DNA from: Mycobacterium sp. | GTDB taxonomy: Bacteria > Actinomycetota > Actinomycetes > Mycobacteriales > Mycobacteriaceae | Assembly (NCBI GenBank): GCA_025965815.1 | Contig: JAOPWF010000804.1 | Span: forward strand, 1-9,495 | Length of the DNA: 9,495 nucleotides | Reading direction: 5' to 3' | Shown here: in pieces, positions 1-6,268 of the stretch | Position numbering within the stretch: position 1 is the stretch's first letter | How the letters are laid out: every line of letters starts with the position of its first letter | Program-made: the position numbers and the translations under genes | Notes under the pieces: model-generated | Told to the model about the DNA's origin: nothing | Database searches by the model: none | The model's input: the letters and a program-made list of their open reading frames with translations, nothing else

Positions 1-665
1 AGCCGGTCGCCGTCGATCTCGGCCTCCAGCAGCGCCGTTGCCAGGTTGTCGCCCGGGTTGGCCCGGCATTCCTTGATCAGGTCGACGTAGTAGGTCATCA
101 GCTCGACCGACGCCTGCATCGCCGACGCCGGTACGTCGGCGACACCGTCCTCGCGGTGCAGCACCTGGTCGGCCAGCGCCCGGATGTGCACCCGGTCCTG
201 CTGGGGCACACCTGCCAGTTCGGAGATGACGTCCATCGGCAGTTTTCCGGCGAATTCGGCGACGAAGTCGAAGCTCTCCGATTGCATGGCGGTGTCCAGG
301 TGGGTGCGGGCCAGTTCCAGCACCCGCGGCTCCAGCTCACGAATCCGGCGGGGAGTGAAGCCCTTCGACACCAGGGTGCGTAACCGGAGATGGCCGGGGT
401 CGTCCATAGCGAGGATCGACATCACCCGGTAGGCGTGCTCGTTGAACGACACCGGGTCCAGCGACACCCCGTTGATGTTCGACAGCTCGGTGCTGTTGCG
501 GAAGCCCTGCAGCACGTCGCGGTGTCGCGACAACGCCCAGAACTTCAGTCCGTCGTTGCGGTACAGCGGAGCCTCGTCGCGTAGCCGCTGGTAGTACGGG
601 TAGGGATCCTCGTGGAAGTCGTAGTCATAAGGGTCCAACACGAGATCGCCGGTGTGCAGGGTCAT
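1..665 (-). CDS. cyp123: Cytochrome P450, CYP123-like (N-terminal 221 residues; cut by window edge)
   Basis: Haem-thiolate monooxygenase, expected to be cytosolic and to hydroxylate a small lipophilic substrate using electrons from a ferredoxin. I translated this frame by hand; it is open from ATG at 665 to the left edge. Visible features are an N-terminal DPYDYDFHEDPYPYY stretch, the P450 C-helix motif DDPGHLRLRTLVSKGFTPR (about residues 88-106) with the His92-x3-Arg96 haem-propionate pair, and the FAGKLPMDVISELAGVP segment (about 138-154). The I-helix, ExxR and the Cys haem-ligand loop lie outside the window, so catalytic integrity cannot be judged. The protein closely resembles my recollection of M. 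tuberculosis CYP123 (Rv0766c, about 400 residues). Its ATG overlaps the stop of the upstream TetR gene as ATGA (662-665), so translation is probably coupled and the pair is co-transcribed. The substrate is unknown. Confidence 0.88.
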   Translation of the reverse strand, partial: MTLHTGDLVLDPYDYDFHEDPYPYYQRLRDEAPLYRNDGLKFWALSRHRDVLQGFRNSTELSNINGVSLDPVSFNEHAYRVMSILAMDDPGHLRLRTLVSKGFTPRRIRELEPRVLELARTHLDTAMQSESFDFVAEFAGKLPMDVISELAGVPQQDRVHIRALADQVLHREDGVADVPASAMQASVELMTYYVDLIKECRANPGDNLATALLEAEIDGDR

Positions 666-1270
666 GGCTGTTCTCCCAGAATCAGTCCGACCGCGTAGGC
701 CAGCCGGTCGGCGATCTGGCGGTAGGTGAGGTAGCCGCTGCCGGCATGGACCAGGGCGCCGAAGAAGGTCATCTCCAGCGCCGACACCGTGCGCGGGTCG
801 GCGTCGGGGCCGATCGCCGAGGTGATCCGGCGATGGATCTCCGCGCCGATGCGGTCGCGGACCTTGCGCACGGCAGGGTCGGTGCCGCCGAGTAGCGCTG
901 TCGTGCACGCGGCGGCGACCTCCGGCTCATCGGCGACCACAAGGACAAGATGTCGCAGCGCCTTCTCTACCCGGGTCGGCAGGCTGTCGTTGACGTCGGT
1001 GAAGTACGGCACCTGCTTGACGAGGTCCAGGTAGACCTCCGCGATCAGGTGATTCTTCGACGAGAAGTAGGTATAGGCGGTCGCCGGTGCCACCTTGGCG
1101 CGCGCGGCGACCGCGCGGACGGTCAGGTCGGCGTAGGACGACTCCCGCAGCATTTCGACGCCCGCGGCGAGCACCTTGCGGAAGGTTTCCTCCTGCCGGC
1201 GATTGCGCGGTGCGTCTCCAGGTTCTGGGCTGGTCGCGGGTGTGATCGCCACCACTGCATCACTGGACAC
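662..1270 (-). CDS. TetR-family transcriptional regulator (Rv0767c-like)
   Basis: DNA-binding repressor-type protein of 202 residues, the usual TetR length. The N-terminal helix-turn-helix domain spans about residues 26-75, with LTVRAVAARAKVAPATAYTYF as the recognition region followed by the family-typical SKNHLIAEVY helix. The rest is the variable ligand-binding domain. The start is GTG at 1270: an in-frame TAA lies just upstream (1282-1280), and a promoter-like -10 ends 6 nt before this GTG, which suggests a leaderless transcript. A downstream GTG at codon 6 is the alternative. The gene ends in a 4-bp overlap with the P450 start and is divergent from the aldehyde dehydrogenase. It probably autoregulates and controls both directions through the GGACA-N2-TGTCC sites in the gap. 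That regulation is inferred from position; the ligand is unknown. Confidence 0.9.
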   Translation of the reverse strand: MSSDAVVAITPATSPEPGDAPRNRRQEETFRKVLAAGVEMLRESSYADLTVRAVAARAKVAPATAYTYFSSKNHLIAEVYLDLVKQVPYFTDVNDSLPTRVEKALRHLVLVVADEPEVAAACTTALLGGTDPAVRKVRDRIGAEIHRRITSAIGPDADPRTVSALEMTFFGALVHAGSGYLTYRQIADRLAYAVGLILGEQP

Positions 1271-1277
1271 ATGTCCA
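1264..1277. promoter_or_regulatory. Candidate TetR operator 1 (TGGACA-CA-TGTCCA)
   Basis: A perfect inverted repeat with 6-bp arms and a 2-bp spacer. It covers the GTG start and the last base of the -10 of the leftward TetR gene. The same core, GGACA-N2-TGTCC, recurs at 1422-1433 on the other side of the gap. A further half site, GGACA, lies at 1285-1289. The repeated core makes chance less likely, but assignment to the adjacent TetR protein is inference. Confidence 0.65.
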
Positions 1278-1306
1278 AGTTATCGGACAAGCAGGACGAC
1301 AGGCAA
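1277..1306 (-). promoter_or_regulatory. Putative leaderless promoter of the tetR-cyp123 unit
   Basis: Read leftward, TTGCCT (1306-1301) and TAACTT (1282-1277) are separated by 18 bp and fit a mycobacterial SigA-type -35/-10 pair (TANNNT at -10). The -10 is followed by only 6 nt before GTG at 1270, so the predicted transcript starts at or next to the start codon. The candidate operator at 1264-1277 overlaps the predicted start site, so a bound repressor would block initiation. Confidence 0.5.
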
Positions 1307-1375
1307 GTCTTGCGGTCAAAATCGCTGTCAATCCGTATCGTTCAGCGCCAGCCACGGCGGCGAAGCGACCGGCTC

Positions 1376-1405
1376 TTGCACCGCGCGTCGCTCTGAGGCT
1401 ATGGT
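1376..1405 (+). promoter_or_regulatory. Putative promoter of the aldehyde dehydrogenase operon
   Basis: TTGCAC (1376-1381) and TATGGT (1400-1405) are separated by 18 bp, predicting a start near 1411-1413 and a 5' leader of about 45 nt. The candidate operator at 1422-1433 would lie about 10 nt downstream of that start. A Shine-Dalgarno-like CGGGAG at 1445-1450 precedes the ATG at 1456. Confidence 0.5.
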
Positions 1406-1421
1406 TCGGATGACCGAAGCC

Positions 1422-1433
1422 GGACAGATGTCC
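1422..1433. promoter_or_regulatory. Candidate TetR operator 2 (GGACA-GA-TGTCC)
   Basis: An inverted repeat with 5-bp arms and a 2-bp spacer, matching the core and geometry of the site at 1264-1277. It lies between the predicted rightward promoter and the aldehyde dehydrogenase ribosome binding site, a position suited to blocking early elongation. The two site centres are 157 bp apart. Binding by the neighbouring TetR protein is inferred. Confidence 0.62.
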
Positions 1434-1455
1434 AGAAACCTGATCGGGAGCTTCA

Positions 1456-2925
1456 ATGGCATTGCTGGCCAACCGCGAGAGCCACCTGTTGATCGACGGC
1501 AAGCTCGTCCCCGGTGGTGGCGGGACCTTCACTACCATCAATCCGGCGACCGAAGAAGTGCTCGGCACCGCCGCCGATGCCAACGCCGACGACATGGACC
1601 GGGCGATCGAGGCCGCGCGACGGGCCTTCGACGACACCGACTGGTCAGGCAACGCCGAACAGCGGGTGGGGTGCATACGCCAGCTGCGCGACGTGCTGCT
1701 CGACCACATCGAAGAGTTGCGGGAGATCACGGTTTCCGAGGTCGGGGCACCGGTGGCGCTCACGTCGACCGCGCAGCTGGAAGGCCCGATCAATGATCTG
1801 ACGTTCGCCGCAGATACCGCCGAGTCCTACGACTGGAACCAGGACCTCGGCGTGGCATCGCCAATGGGCATTCCGACCCAGCGCACCATCGTCCGCGAGG
1901 CGGTCGGCGTCGTCGGCGCGATCACACCGTGGAACTTCCCGCATCAGATCAACTTAGCCAAGCTGGGTCCCGCGCTGGCTGCGGGCAACACAGTCGTCCT
2001 CAAGCCCGCGCCCGACACACCGTGGTGCGCGGCTGCCGTTGGGCAGATCATCGCGCAGCACACCGACTTCCCGCCCGGCGTGGTCAACATAGTCACGTCC
2101 AGTGACCACAGCCTGGGCGCACAGCTGGCCACCGACGAGCGGGTCGACCTGATCTCGTTCACCGGGTCGACCGCCACCGGTCGCGCGGTGATGGCCGCCG
2201 CCGCGCCCACCATCAAGAGAGTGTTCCTGGAGCTGGGCGGAAAGTCGGCGTTCCTGGTACTTGACGACGCCGACCTGGCGGGCGCCGCCTCAGTCGCAGC
2301 GTTCACGGTGGCCATGCATGCGGGACAGGGTTGCGCGATCACGACGCGCCTGGTGGTGCCGCGCGCCCACTACGATGACGCGGTCGCCGCCGCCGCCAAG
2401 ACCATGGGGTCACTGAAGGCCGGCGACCCGACCGATCCGGGCACCTACTGCGGACCGCTCATCTCTGAGCGCCAACGAGACCGGGTGCAGTCGTACCTGG
2501 ATTCCGCGATCGCCGACGGCGGTTCGTTCGCGTGCGGCGGCGGACGTCCGGCGGACAGGGCGACAGGTTTCTTCATCGATCCGACGGTGGTTGCCGGGCT
2601 GACCAACGAGTCCAAGGCTGCCCGGGAGGAGATCTTCGGGCCGGTGCTGGTCGTGCTGGCCCACGACGGCGACGACGACGCGGTCCGCATCGCCAACGAC
2701 TCCCCGTATGGGTTGAGCGGCACGGTGTTCGGCGGCGATCCCGAGCGGGCTGCCGCGGTTGCGGCACGCCTGCGGGTCGGCACGGTCAACGTCAACGGCG
2801 GCGTCTGGTATTCGGCCGACGCACCGTTCGGTGGATACAAGCAGTCCGGCAACGGCCGGGAAATGGGCGTTGCGGGTTTCGAGGAGTATCTCGAGACGAA
2901 ACTCATTGCATCCTCGGTTAATTAG
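1456..2925 (+). CDS. aldA: NAD(P)-dependent aldehyde dehydrogenase, AldA-like (Rv0768-like)
   Basis: Oxidises an aldehyde to the carboxylic acid with NAD(P)+; predicted cytosolic. The length, 489 residues, is normal for the family. All key residues are present: Asn160 in TPWNFP, Lys183 in VVLKPAPDTP (cofactor binding), the FTGSTATGR nucleotide-binding turn, Glu259 in LELGGKS (general base), Cys293 in GQGCA (nucleophile) and the EEIFGPV motif. Each of Asn, Lys, Glu and Cys is offset by exactly 9 from the mitochondrial ALDH numbering (169/192/268/302), so the core has no insertion or deletion. ATG at 1456 is supported by CGGGAG six bases upstream. It is the first gene of the five-gene rightward operon and divergent from the TetR-P450 unit, suggesting it completes an oxidation begun by the P450 or the dehydrogenases. 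It resembles M. tuberculosis AldA from memory; the natural aldehyde is unknown. Confidence 0.93.
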   Translation: MALLANRESHLLIDGKLVPGGGGTFTTINPATEEVLGTAADANADDMDRAIEAARRAFDDTDWSGNAEQRVGCIRQLRDVLLDHIEELREITVSEVGAPVALTSTAQLEGPINDLTFAADTAESYDWNQDLGVASPMGIPTQRTIVREAVGVVGAITPWNFPHQINLAKLGPALAAGNTVVLKPAPDTPWCAAAVGQIIAQHTDFPPGVVNIVTSSDHSLGAQLATDERVDLISFTGSTATGRAVMAAAAPTIKRVFLELGGKSAFLVLDDADLAGAASVAAFTVAMHAGQGCAITTRLVVPRAHYDDAVAAAAKTMGSLKAGDPTDPGTYCGPLISERQRDRVQSYLDSAIADGGSFACGGGRPADRATGFFIDPTVVAGLTNESKAAREEIFGPVLVVLAHDGDDDAVRIANDSPYGLSGTVFGGDPERAAAVAARLRVGTVNVNGGVWYSADAPFGGYKQSGNGREMGVAGFEEYLETKLIASSVN

Positions 2926-2955
2926 GCTGGGCTGTGAACTAGGGAAAGGCTGCAC

Positions 2956-3708
2956 ATGGGTCAGTTCGACGGGAAGGTGGCCATCGTCACCGGGGCCGCC
3001 CAGGGCATCGGGCAGGCCTACGCGCAGGCGCTGGGTCGCGAGGGCGCATCGGTGGTGGTCGCCGACATCAACGCTGAGGCCGGTGAGGGGGTCGCCAAGC
3101 AGATCGTCGCCGACGGCGGCGCCGCGATCTTCGCCGAAGTCGATGTGTCCGATCCCGATTCGGCGACGGCGATGGCCGACCGTGCGGTGGCCGAGTTCGG
3201 TGGCATCGACTACCTGGTCAACAATGCCGCGATCTTCGGGACGATGAAGCTGGACATGCTGCTGACGGTGCCGTTCGACTACTACAAGAAGTTCATGAGC
3301 GTGAACATGGACGGCGCCCTGGTGTGCACCCGCGCGGTCTACAAGCACATGCGCAGGCGCGGTGGCGGTGCGATCGTCAACCAGTCGTCGACCGCGGCGT
3401 GGCTGTACTCCGGCTTCTACGGGCTGGCGAAGGTCGGCGTCAACGGCCTCACCCAGCAGTTGGCCACCGAACTGGGCGGACAGAAGATCCGGATCAACGC
3501 CATCGCGCCCGGGCCCATCGACACCGAGGCCAACCGGACCGTCACCCCCGGCGAGATCGTTGCGGACATGGTCAAGGTACTGCCTCTATCCCGGATGGGT
3601 ACGCCGGAGGATCTGGTCGGAATGTGCCTGTTCCTGCTGTCGGATTCGGCATCGTGGATCACTGGTCAGATATTCAATGTCGACGGCGGACAGATCACCC
3701 GGTCCTGA
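2956..3708 (+). CDS. Short-chain dehydrogenase/reductase (Rv0769-like)
   Basis: Classical SDR of 250 residues that interconverts an alcohol and a ketone or aldehyde with a nicotinamide cofactor. Visible features are the Rossmann motif TGAAQGIG (12-19), Asp37 at the end of strand 2 (suggesting NAD rather than NADP), NNAA (89-92), catalytic Tyr155 and Lys159 in YGLAK, and a C-terminal GQIFNVDGG. The catalytic Ser is 144 or 145 in NQSSTA; the Ser-Tyr loop is two to three residues shorter than the common 13-residue spacing. ATG at 2956 is preceded by GGGAAAGG (2942-2949) at good spacing. The gene lies 30 bp after the aldehyde dehydrogenase and 13 bp before the next gene, so it is in the same operon. 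It probably oxidises an alcohol intermediate to the substrate of the aldehyde dehydrogenase or a related step; this is inference. Confidence 0.92.
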   Translation: MGQFDGKVAIVTGAAQGIGQAYAQALGREGASVVVADINAEAGEGVAKQIVADGGAAIFAEVDVSDPDSATAMADRAVAEFGGIDYLVNNAAIFGTMKLDMLLTVPFDYYKKFMSVNMDGALVCTRAVYKHMRRRGGGAIVNQSSTAAWLYSGFYGLAKVGVNGLTQQLATELGGQKIRINAIAPGPIDTEANRTVTPGEIVADMVKVLPLSRMGTPEDLVGMCLFLLSDSASWITGQIFNVDGGQITRS

Positions 3709-3721
3709 GAAAGGCTTGACG

Positions 3722-4585
3722 ATGACGGAAGAAGTGCAGCTGGGTTACATCGGGCTGGGCAACATGGGTGCGCCCATGGCCAAGCGTCTCGTCGAATGGC
3801 CAGGCGGCGTCACGGTTTTCGACGTGCGCGCCGAGGCCATGACACCGCTGGCCGAAGTGGGAGCGACGCTCGCCGACAGCGTGGCCGACGTGGCTGCCGC
3901 CGACATCATCAGCGTCACCGTGCTCAACGACGAGCAGGTGCGCGAAGTGGTCGCCGAGTTGGCCGCACACGCCAAGCCCGACACTGTGATCGCGATCCAC
4001 TCCACGATCAGCGACACCACAGCCGTGGAACTTGCCCGCGAACTCAAGCCCCAGGGCATTCACGTAGTCGACGCGCCGGTCAGCGGTGGCGGGGGTGCGG
4101 CCCAGAAGGGCGAGCTGGCCACCATGGTGGGTGCCGACCGCGAGGTGTACGAGCGCATCAAGCCGGCGTTCAAGCAATGGGCGTCCCTGGTGATTCACGC
4201 CGGCGAACCGGGTGCCGGAACGCGAATGAAGCTGGCGCGCAATATGTTGACGTTCACCGCCTATGCGGCCGCGTGCGAGGCGATGAAGCTGGCCGAGCAG
4301 TCAGGCCTGGATCTGCAGCAGCTGGGCCGGGTGGTGCGGCACACCGACGCCCTCACCGGCGGCCCAGGCGCGATCATCGTCCGCGAGGATATGGCGCCCC
4401 TGCAGCCGGACAACTTCCTCTATCAGCTGTTCATCCACACCCGCGGGCTCGGCGAGAAGGACCTGAGCCTGGCCCTGGCGTTAGGTGAGGCCGTCGGCGT
4501 CGAACTCCCGCTCGCGGAGGTGGCGCTGAAGACCCTGGCGGCAGGCCTGGGTGTTCCGCACAACGCATCGACCACGAAGGAGTGA
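3722..4585 (+). CDS. 3-hydroxyisobutyrate-dehydrogenase-like oxidoreductase (Rv0770-like)
   Basis: Member of the beta-hydroxyacid dehydrogenase family, 287 residues, a normal length. The N-terminal Rossmann domain has GLGNMG (11-16). The substrate-binding signature DAPVSGGGGAAQKG runs at 118-130. Catalytic Lys170 lies in GAGTRMKLARNM, with Asn174 at the conserved amide position; the helical C-terminal domain follows. Asp35 in VFDVR may select NAD over NADP, though the Arg after it is ambiguous. ATG at 3722 follows a GAGAAAGG Shine-Dalgarno (3707-3714) that overlaps the previous stop codon, so it is preferred to an upstream in-frame extension to 3362, which would run through the SDR gene. The substrate should be a 3-hydroxy acid or similar beta-hydroxy compound, but members also reduce semialdehydes and imines, so the exact reaction is open. 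Confidence 0.9.
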   Translation: MTEEVQLGYIGLGNMGAPMAKRLVEWPGGVTVFDVRAEAMTPLAEVGATLADSVADVAAADIISVTVLNDEQVREVVAELAAHAKPDTVIAIHSTISDTTAVELARELKPQGIHVVDAPVSGGGGAAQKGELATMVGADREVYERIKPAFKQWASLVIHAGEPGAGTRMKLARNMLTFTAYAAACEAMKLAEQSGLDLQQLGRVVRHTDALTGGPGAIIVREDMAPLQPDNFLYQLFIHTRGLGEKDLSLALALGEAVGVELPLAEVALKTLAAGLGVPHNASTTKE

Positions 4586-4587
4586 CG

Positions 4588-5022
4588 ATGGACGAACTGC
4601 GTCGCAAAGGCCTGCAGAAGATGAACGAGGTCTACGGCTGGGAGATGCCGGACCTGCCGGGCGACTACTTCGCCCTCACGGTCGACCACCTCTTCGGCAG
4701 CATATGGACCCGCCCCGAACTCGGCATGCGCGACCGGCGCCTGATGTTGCTCGCGGTGTTGACCGCGCAGGGTCAGGACGACCTGCTGGAGATCCAGGTC
4801 AACGCGGCGCTGCACAACGAAGAGTTGACCAAAGAAGAACTCCGCGAAATCGCGATTTTCATCACGCACTACGTCGGCTTCCCGTTGGGGTCGAGGCTCA
4901 ACAGCGTCATCGAGCGGGTACTGGGCAAGCGCAAGAAAGCCGCCGACGGCGGCACCGCCGGTGACAAGAAGGCCGCCGCGGCGGAAGTGCTCGCCAAAGA
5001 GGCGGGCAAGCCCCATGGCTAG
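4588..5022 (+). CDS. Carboxymuconolactone decarboxylase family protein (Rv0771-like)
   Basis: Small all-helical protein of 144 residues with a CMD/AhpD-like core (about 28-110), seen in the pattern MRDRRLMLLAVLTAQGQDDL, EIQVNAAL, then EELREIAIFITHYVGFPLG. There is no CxxC pair, and indeed no Cys, so it is not an AhpD-type peroxidase; a decarboxylase, isomerase or hydrolase role is possible. The tail after about residue 113 is rich in Lys and Ala and probably disordered. ATG at 4588 is preferred: GGAG (4579-4582) sits 5 nt upstream. GTG at 4582, two codons earlier and overlapping the preceding stop, is the alternative. It matches my recollection of Rv0771 in length and opening residues. Third of the four catalytic genes' downstream partners in the operon; its substrate is unknown. 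Confidence 0.87.
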   Translation: MDELRRKGLQKMNEVYGWEMPDLPGDYFALTVDHLFGSIWTRPELGMRDRRLMLLAVLTAQGQDDLLEIQVNAALHNEELTKEELREIAIFITHYVGFPLGSRLNSVIERVLGKRKKAADGGTAGDKKAAAAEVLAKEAGKPHG

Positions 5023-6238
5023 CCGTTACGCCTTGCTGTCACGCGACGAGCTGGCCACCCTGGTGCCCGAGCTGCTGCTGATCGGGCAGATGATCGATCG
5101 CTCCGGAATGGCTTGGTGTATCCAGTCTTTCGGTCGCGAAGGGATGCTCCAGATCGCGATCGAGGAGTGGGCCGGATCGAGTCCGATCTACACCAAGCGG
5201 ATGCAGCAGGCGTTGGGTTACGAGGGTGACGACGTCATCACCATCTTCAAGGGGCTGCAACTCGACATCGGTGCTCCGCCCCAGTTCATGGACTTCCGCT
5301 ATACGGTGCACGATCGTTGGCACGGCCAATTCCATCTCGACCATTGCGGAGCGCTGCTCGACGTGGAGCCGATGGGCGAGGAATACGTCCGCGGCATGTG
5401 CCACGACATCGAGGATCCCACGTTCGACGCCACCGCGGTCGCCACCAATGCGCGCGCACAGGTGCGCCCCATCTACCGTCCGCCACGCGTGCCGTCCGAC
5501 CGGCCTCCGCACTGCGCGTGGAGGGTCATCATCGACGTGTCCTATCCACCGGTGGCCGGCATTCCCGCGCTGGACATCGTGCGGCGAAGCCTCGCCGCCG
5601 GTGTGGAACTCGACGCGATCGACCGCACGCAAGAGGGTATGGCCGACTACTCGGGCCCGCTGCTCTCCGACGTCGACTTCGGGGCGTTCTCGCATTCGGC
5701 GCTGGTCCGCATCGCCGACGAGGTCTGCCTGCAGATGCACCTGCTCAACCTGTCATTCCTGATCGCCGTGCGGGCACGTGCGGAAGGCGATGCCGAGCTG
5801 GCCGACTCCATCGCCACCCGCCAACTCGTCGGACTCGCCGGCCTGGCCGCGGAGCGGATCCACCACGCGCTGGCACTGCCCAAAGACGTGGCGGGGGCGC
5901 TGCGGGTCCTGGAGTTGCATCCACTGCTCAATCCCGCCGCGTACGTCTCCGCCGAGATCGACGAGCGGCTGCATGTGCACCGGTCTGCGGCGCACGACGA
6001 CGGGGCCTGGATCGCACTGTGCTCGCCGGCGGCCTACCAACCACTGCAGGCCATCGTCGCGGCGGTCGACCCGTACCTGGATGTCCGGGTCGGCGGCACC
6101 GATGTGGACTGGACCGCCGAAGTGATCCGCACCGAATCCGCGGCGAAAGAATTCCCGGAGGTCTCGGTCGCGAAGGTGAGCGGCGGTTCGACGTTCGAGT
6201 TCGAGTCGAGACGATCGTTGCCGCTCACCGTGGTGTGA
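5015..6238 (+). CDS. Conserved-type protein of unknown function with a His/Cys cluster
   Basis: A 407-residue cytosolic-type protein (no signal peptide or membrane segment seen) that I cannot assign. It opens with helical segments (about 9-80). Then comes a dense cluster: His99, His103, His107, His110-Cys111 (in DRWHGQFHLDHC), then Cys129-His130 (in VRGMCHDIEDPTFD) and His166-Cys167. The HC...G.E....MC..IEDP layout recalls the L-2-amino-thiazoline-4-carboxylate hydrolase/V4R-like fold, but this is a weak impression. The second half (about 225-335) is mostly helical with a run of Ala and Leu, and the C-terminus is more beta-like. ATG at 5015 overlaps the previous gene by 8 bp and has GAGGCGGG (4999-5006) upstream; an 18-codon longer reading from 4961 is less likely because it begins inside the previous gene. 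The overlap indicates translational coupling with the decarboxylase-like gene. I do not recall this gene between Rv0771 and purD in M. tuberculosis. Confidence 0.8.
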   Translation: MASRYALLSRDELATLVPELLLIGQMIDRSGMAWCIQSFGREGMLQIAIEEWAGSSPIYTKRMQQALGYEGDDVITIFKGLQLDIGAPPQFMDFRYTVHDRWHGQFHLDHCGALLDVEPMGEEYVRGMCHDIEDPTFDATAVATNARAQVRPIYRPPRVPSDRPPHCAWRVIIDVSYPPVAGIPALDIVRRSLAAGVELDAIDRTQEGMADYSGPLLSDVDFGAFSHSALVRIADEVCLQMHLLNLSFLIAVRARAEGDAELADSIATRQLVGLAGLAAERIHHALALPKDVAGALRVLELHPLLNPAAYVSAEIDERLHVHRSAAHDDGAWIALCSPAAYQPLQAIVAAVDPYLDVRVGGTDVDWTAEVIRTESAAKEFPEVSVAKVSGGSTFEFESRRSLPLTVV

Positions 6239-6254
6239 GGGTCCCCCCGCCCGA

Positions 6255-6260
6255 TAGGGT
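6255..6260 (+). promoter_or_regulatory. Putative -10 element of a leaderless purD promoter
   Basis: TAGGGT fits the mycobacterial TANNNT -10 consensus and ends 8 nt before the purD GTG at 6269, so transcription would begin at or beside the start codon. There is no Shine-Dalgarno sequence in front of purD, which fits leaderless translation. No convincing -35 is seen. purD can also be reached by read-through from the operon, since no terminator is visible in the 30-bp gap. Confidence 0.5.
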
Positions 6261-6268
6261 GACATTTC

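Noticed and set aside
950..1796. Overlapping open frames across the divergent gap (950-1396 and 1176-1796)
   Set aside because: They run through the TetR coding region, the promoters and the aldehyde dehydrogenase N-terminus in the wrong frame, and have no domain or ribosome site.
2410..3348. A 312-residue leftward open frame
   Set aside because: It lies antisense to the aldehyde dehydrogenase and SDR genes, whose motifs are intact. It has no recognisable domain or ribosome site and is His/Arg/Val-rich in the way typical of GC-rich shadow frames.
3362..4585. A 407-residue version of the hydroxyacid dehydrogenase starting inside the SDR gene
   Set aside because: The first 120 residues are an off-frame reading of the SDR. 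A good Shine-Dalgarno and the family N-terminus place the start at 3722.
4961..5014. An 18-codon N-terminal extension of the unknown protein
   Set aside because: It is Arg/Pro-rich and lies inside the preceding gene; ATG 5015 has a better ribosome site and gives a normal N-terminus.
6239..6268. Terminator between the operon and purD
   Set aside because: The 30-bp gap has a run of C residues but no stable hairpin followed by a T tract.
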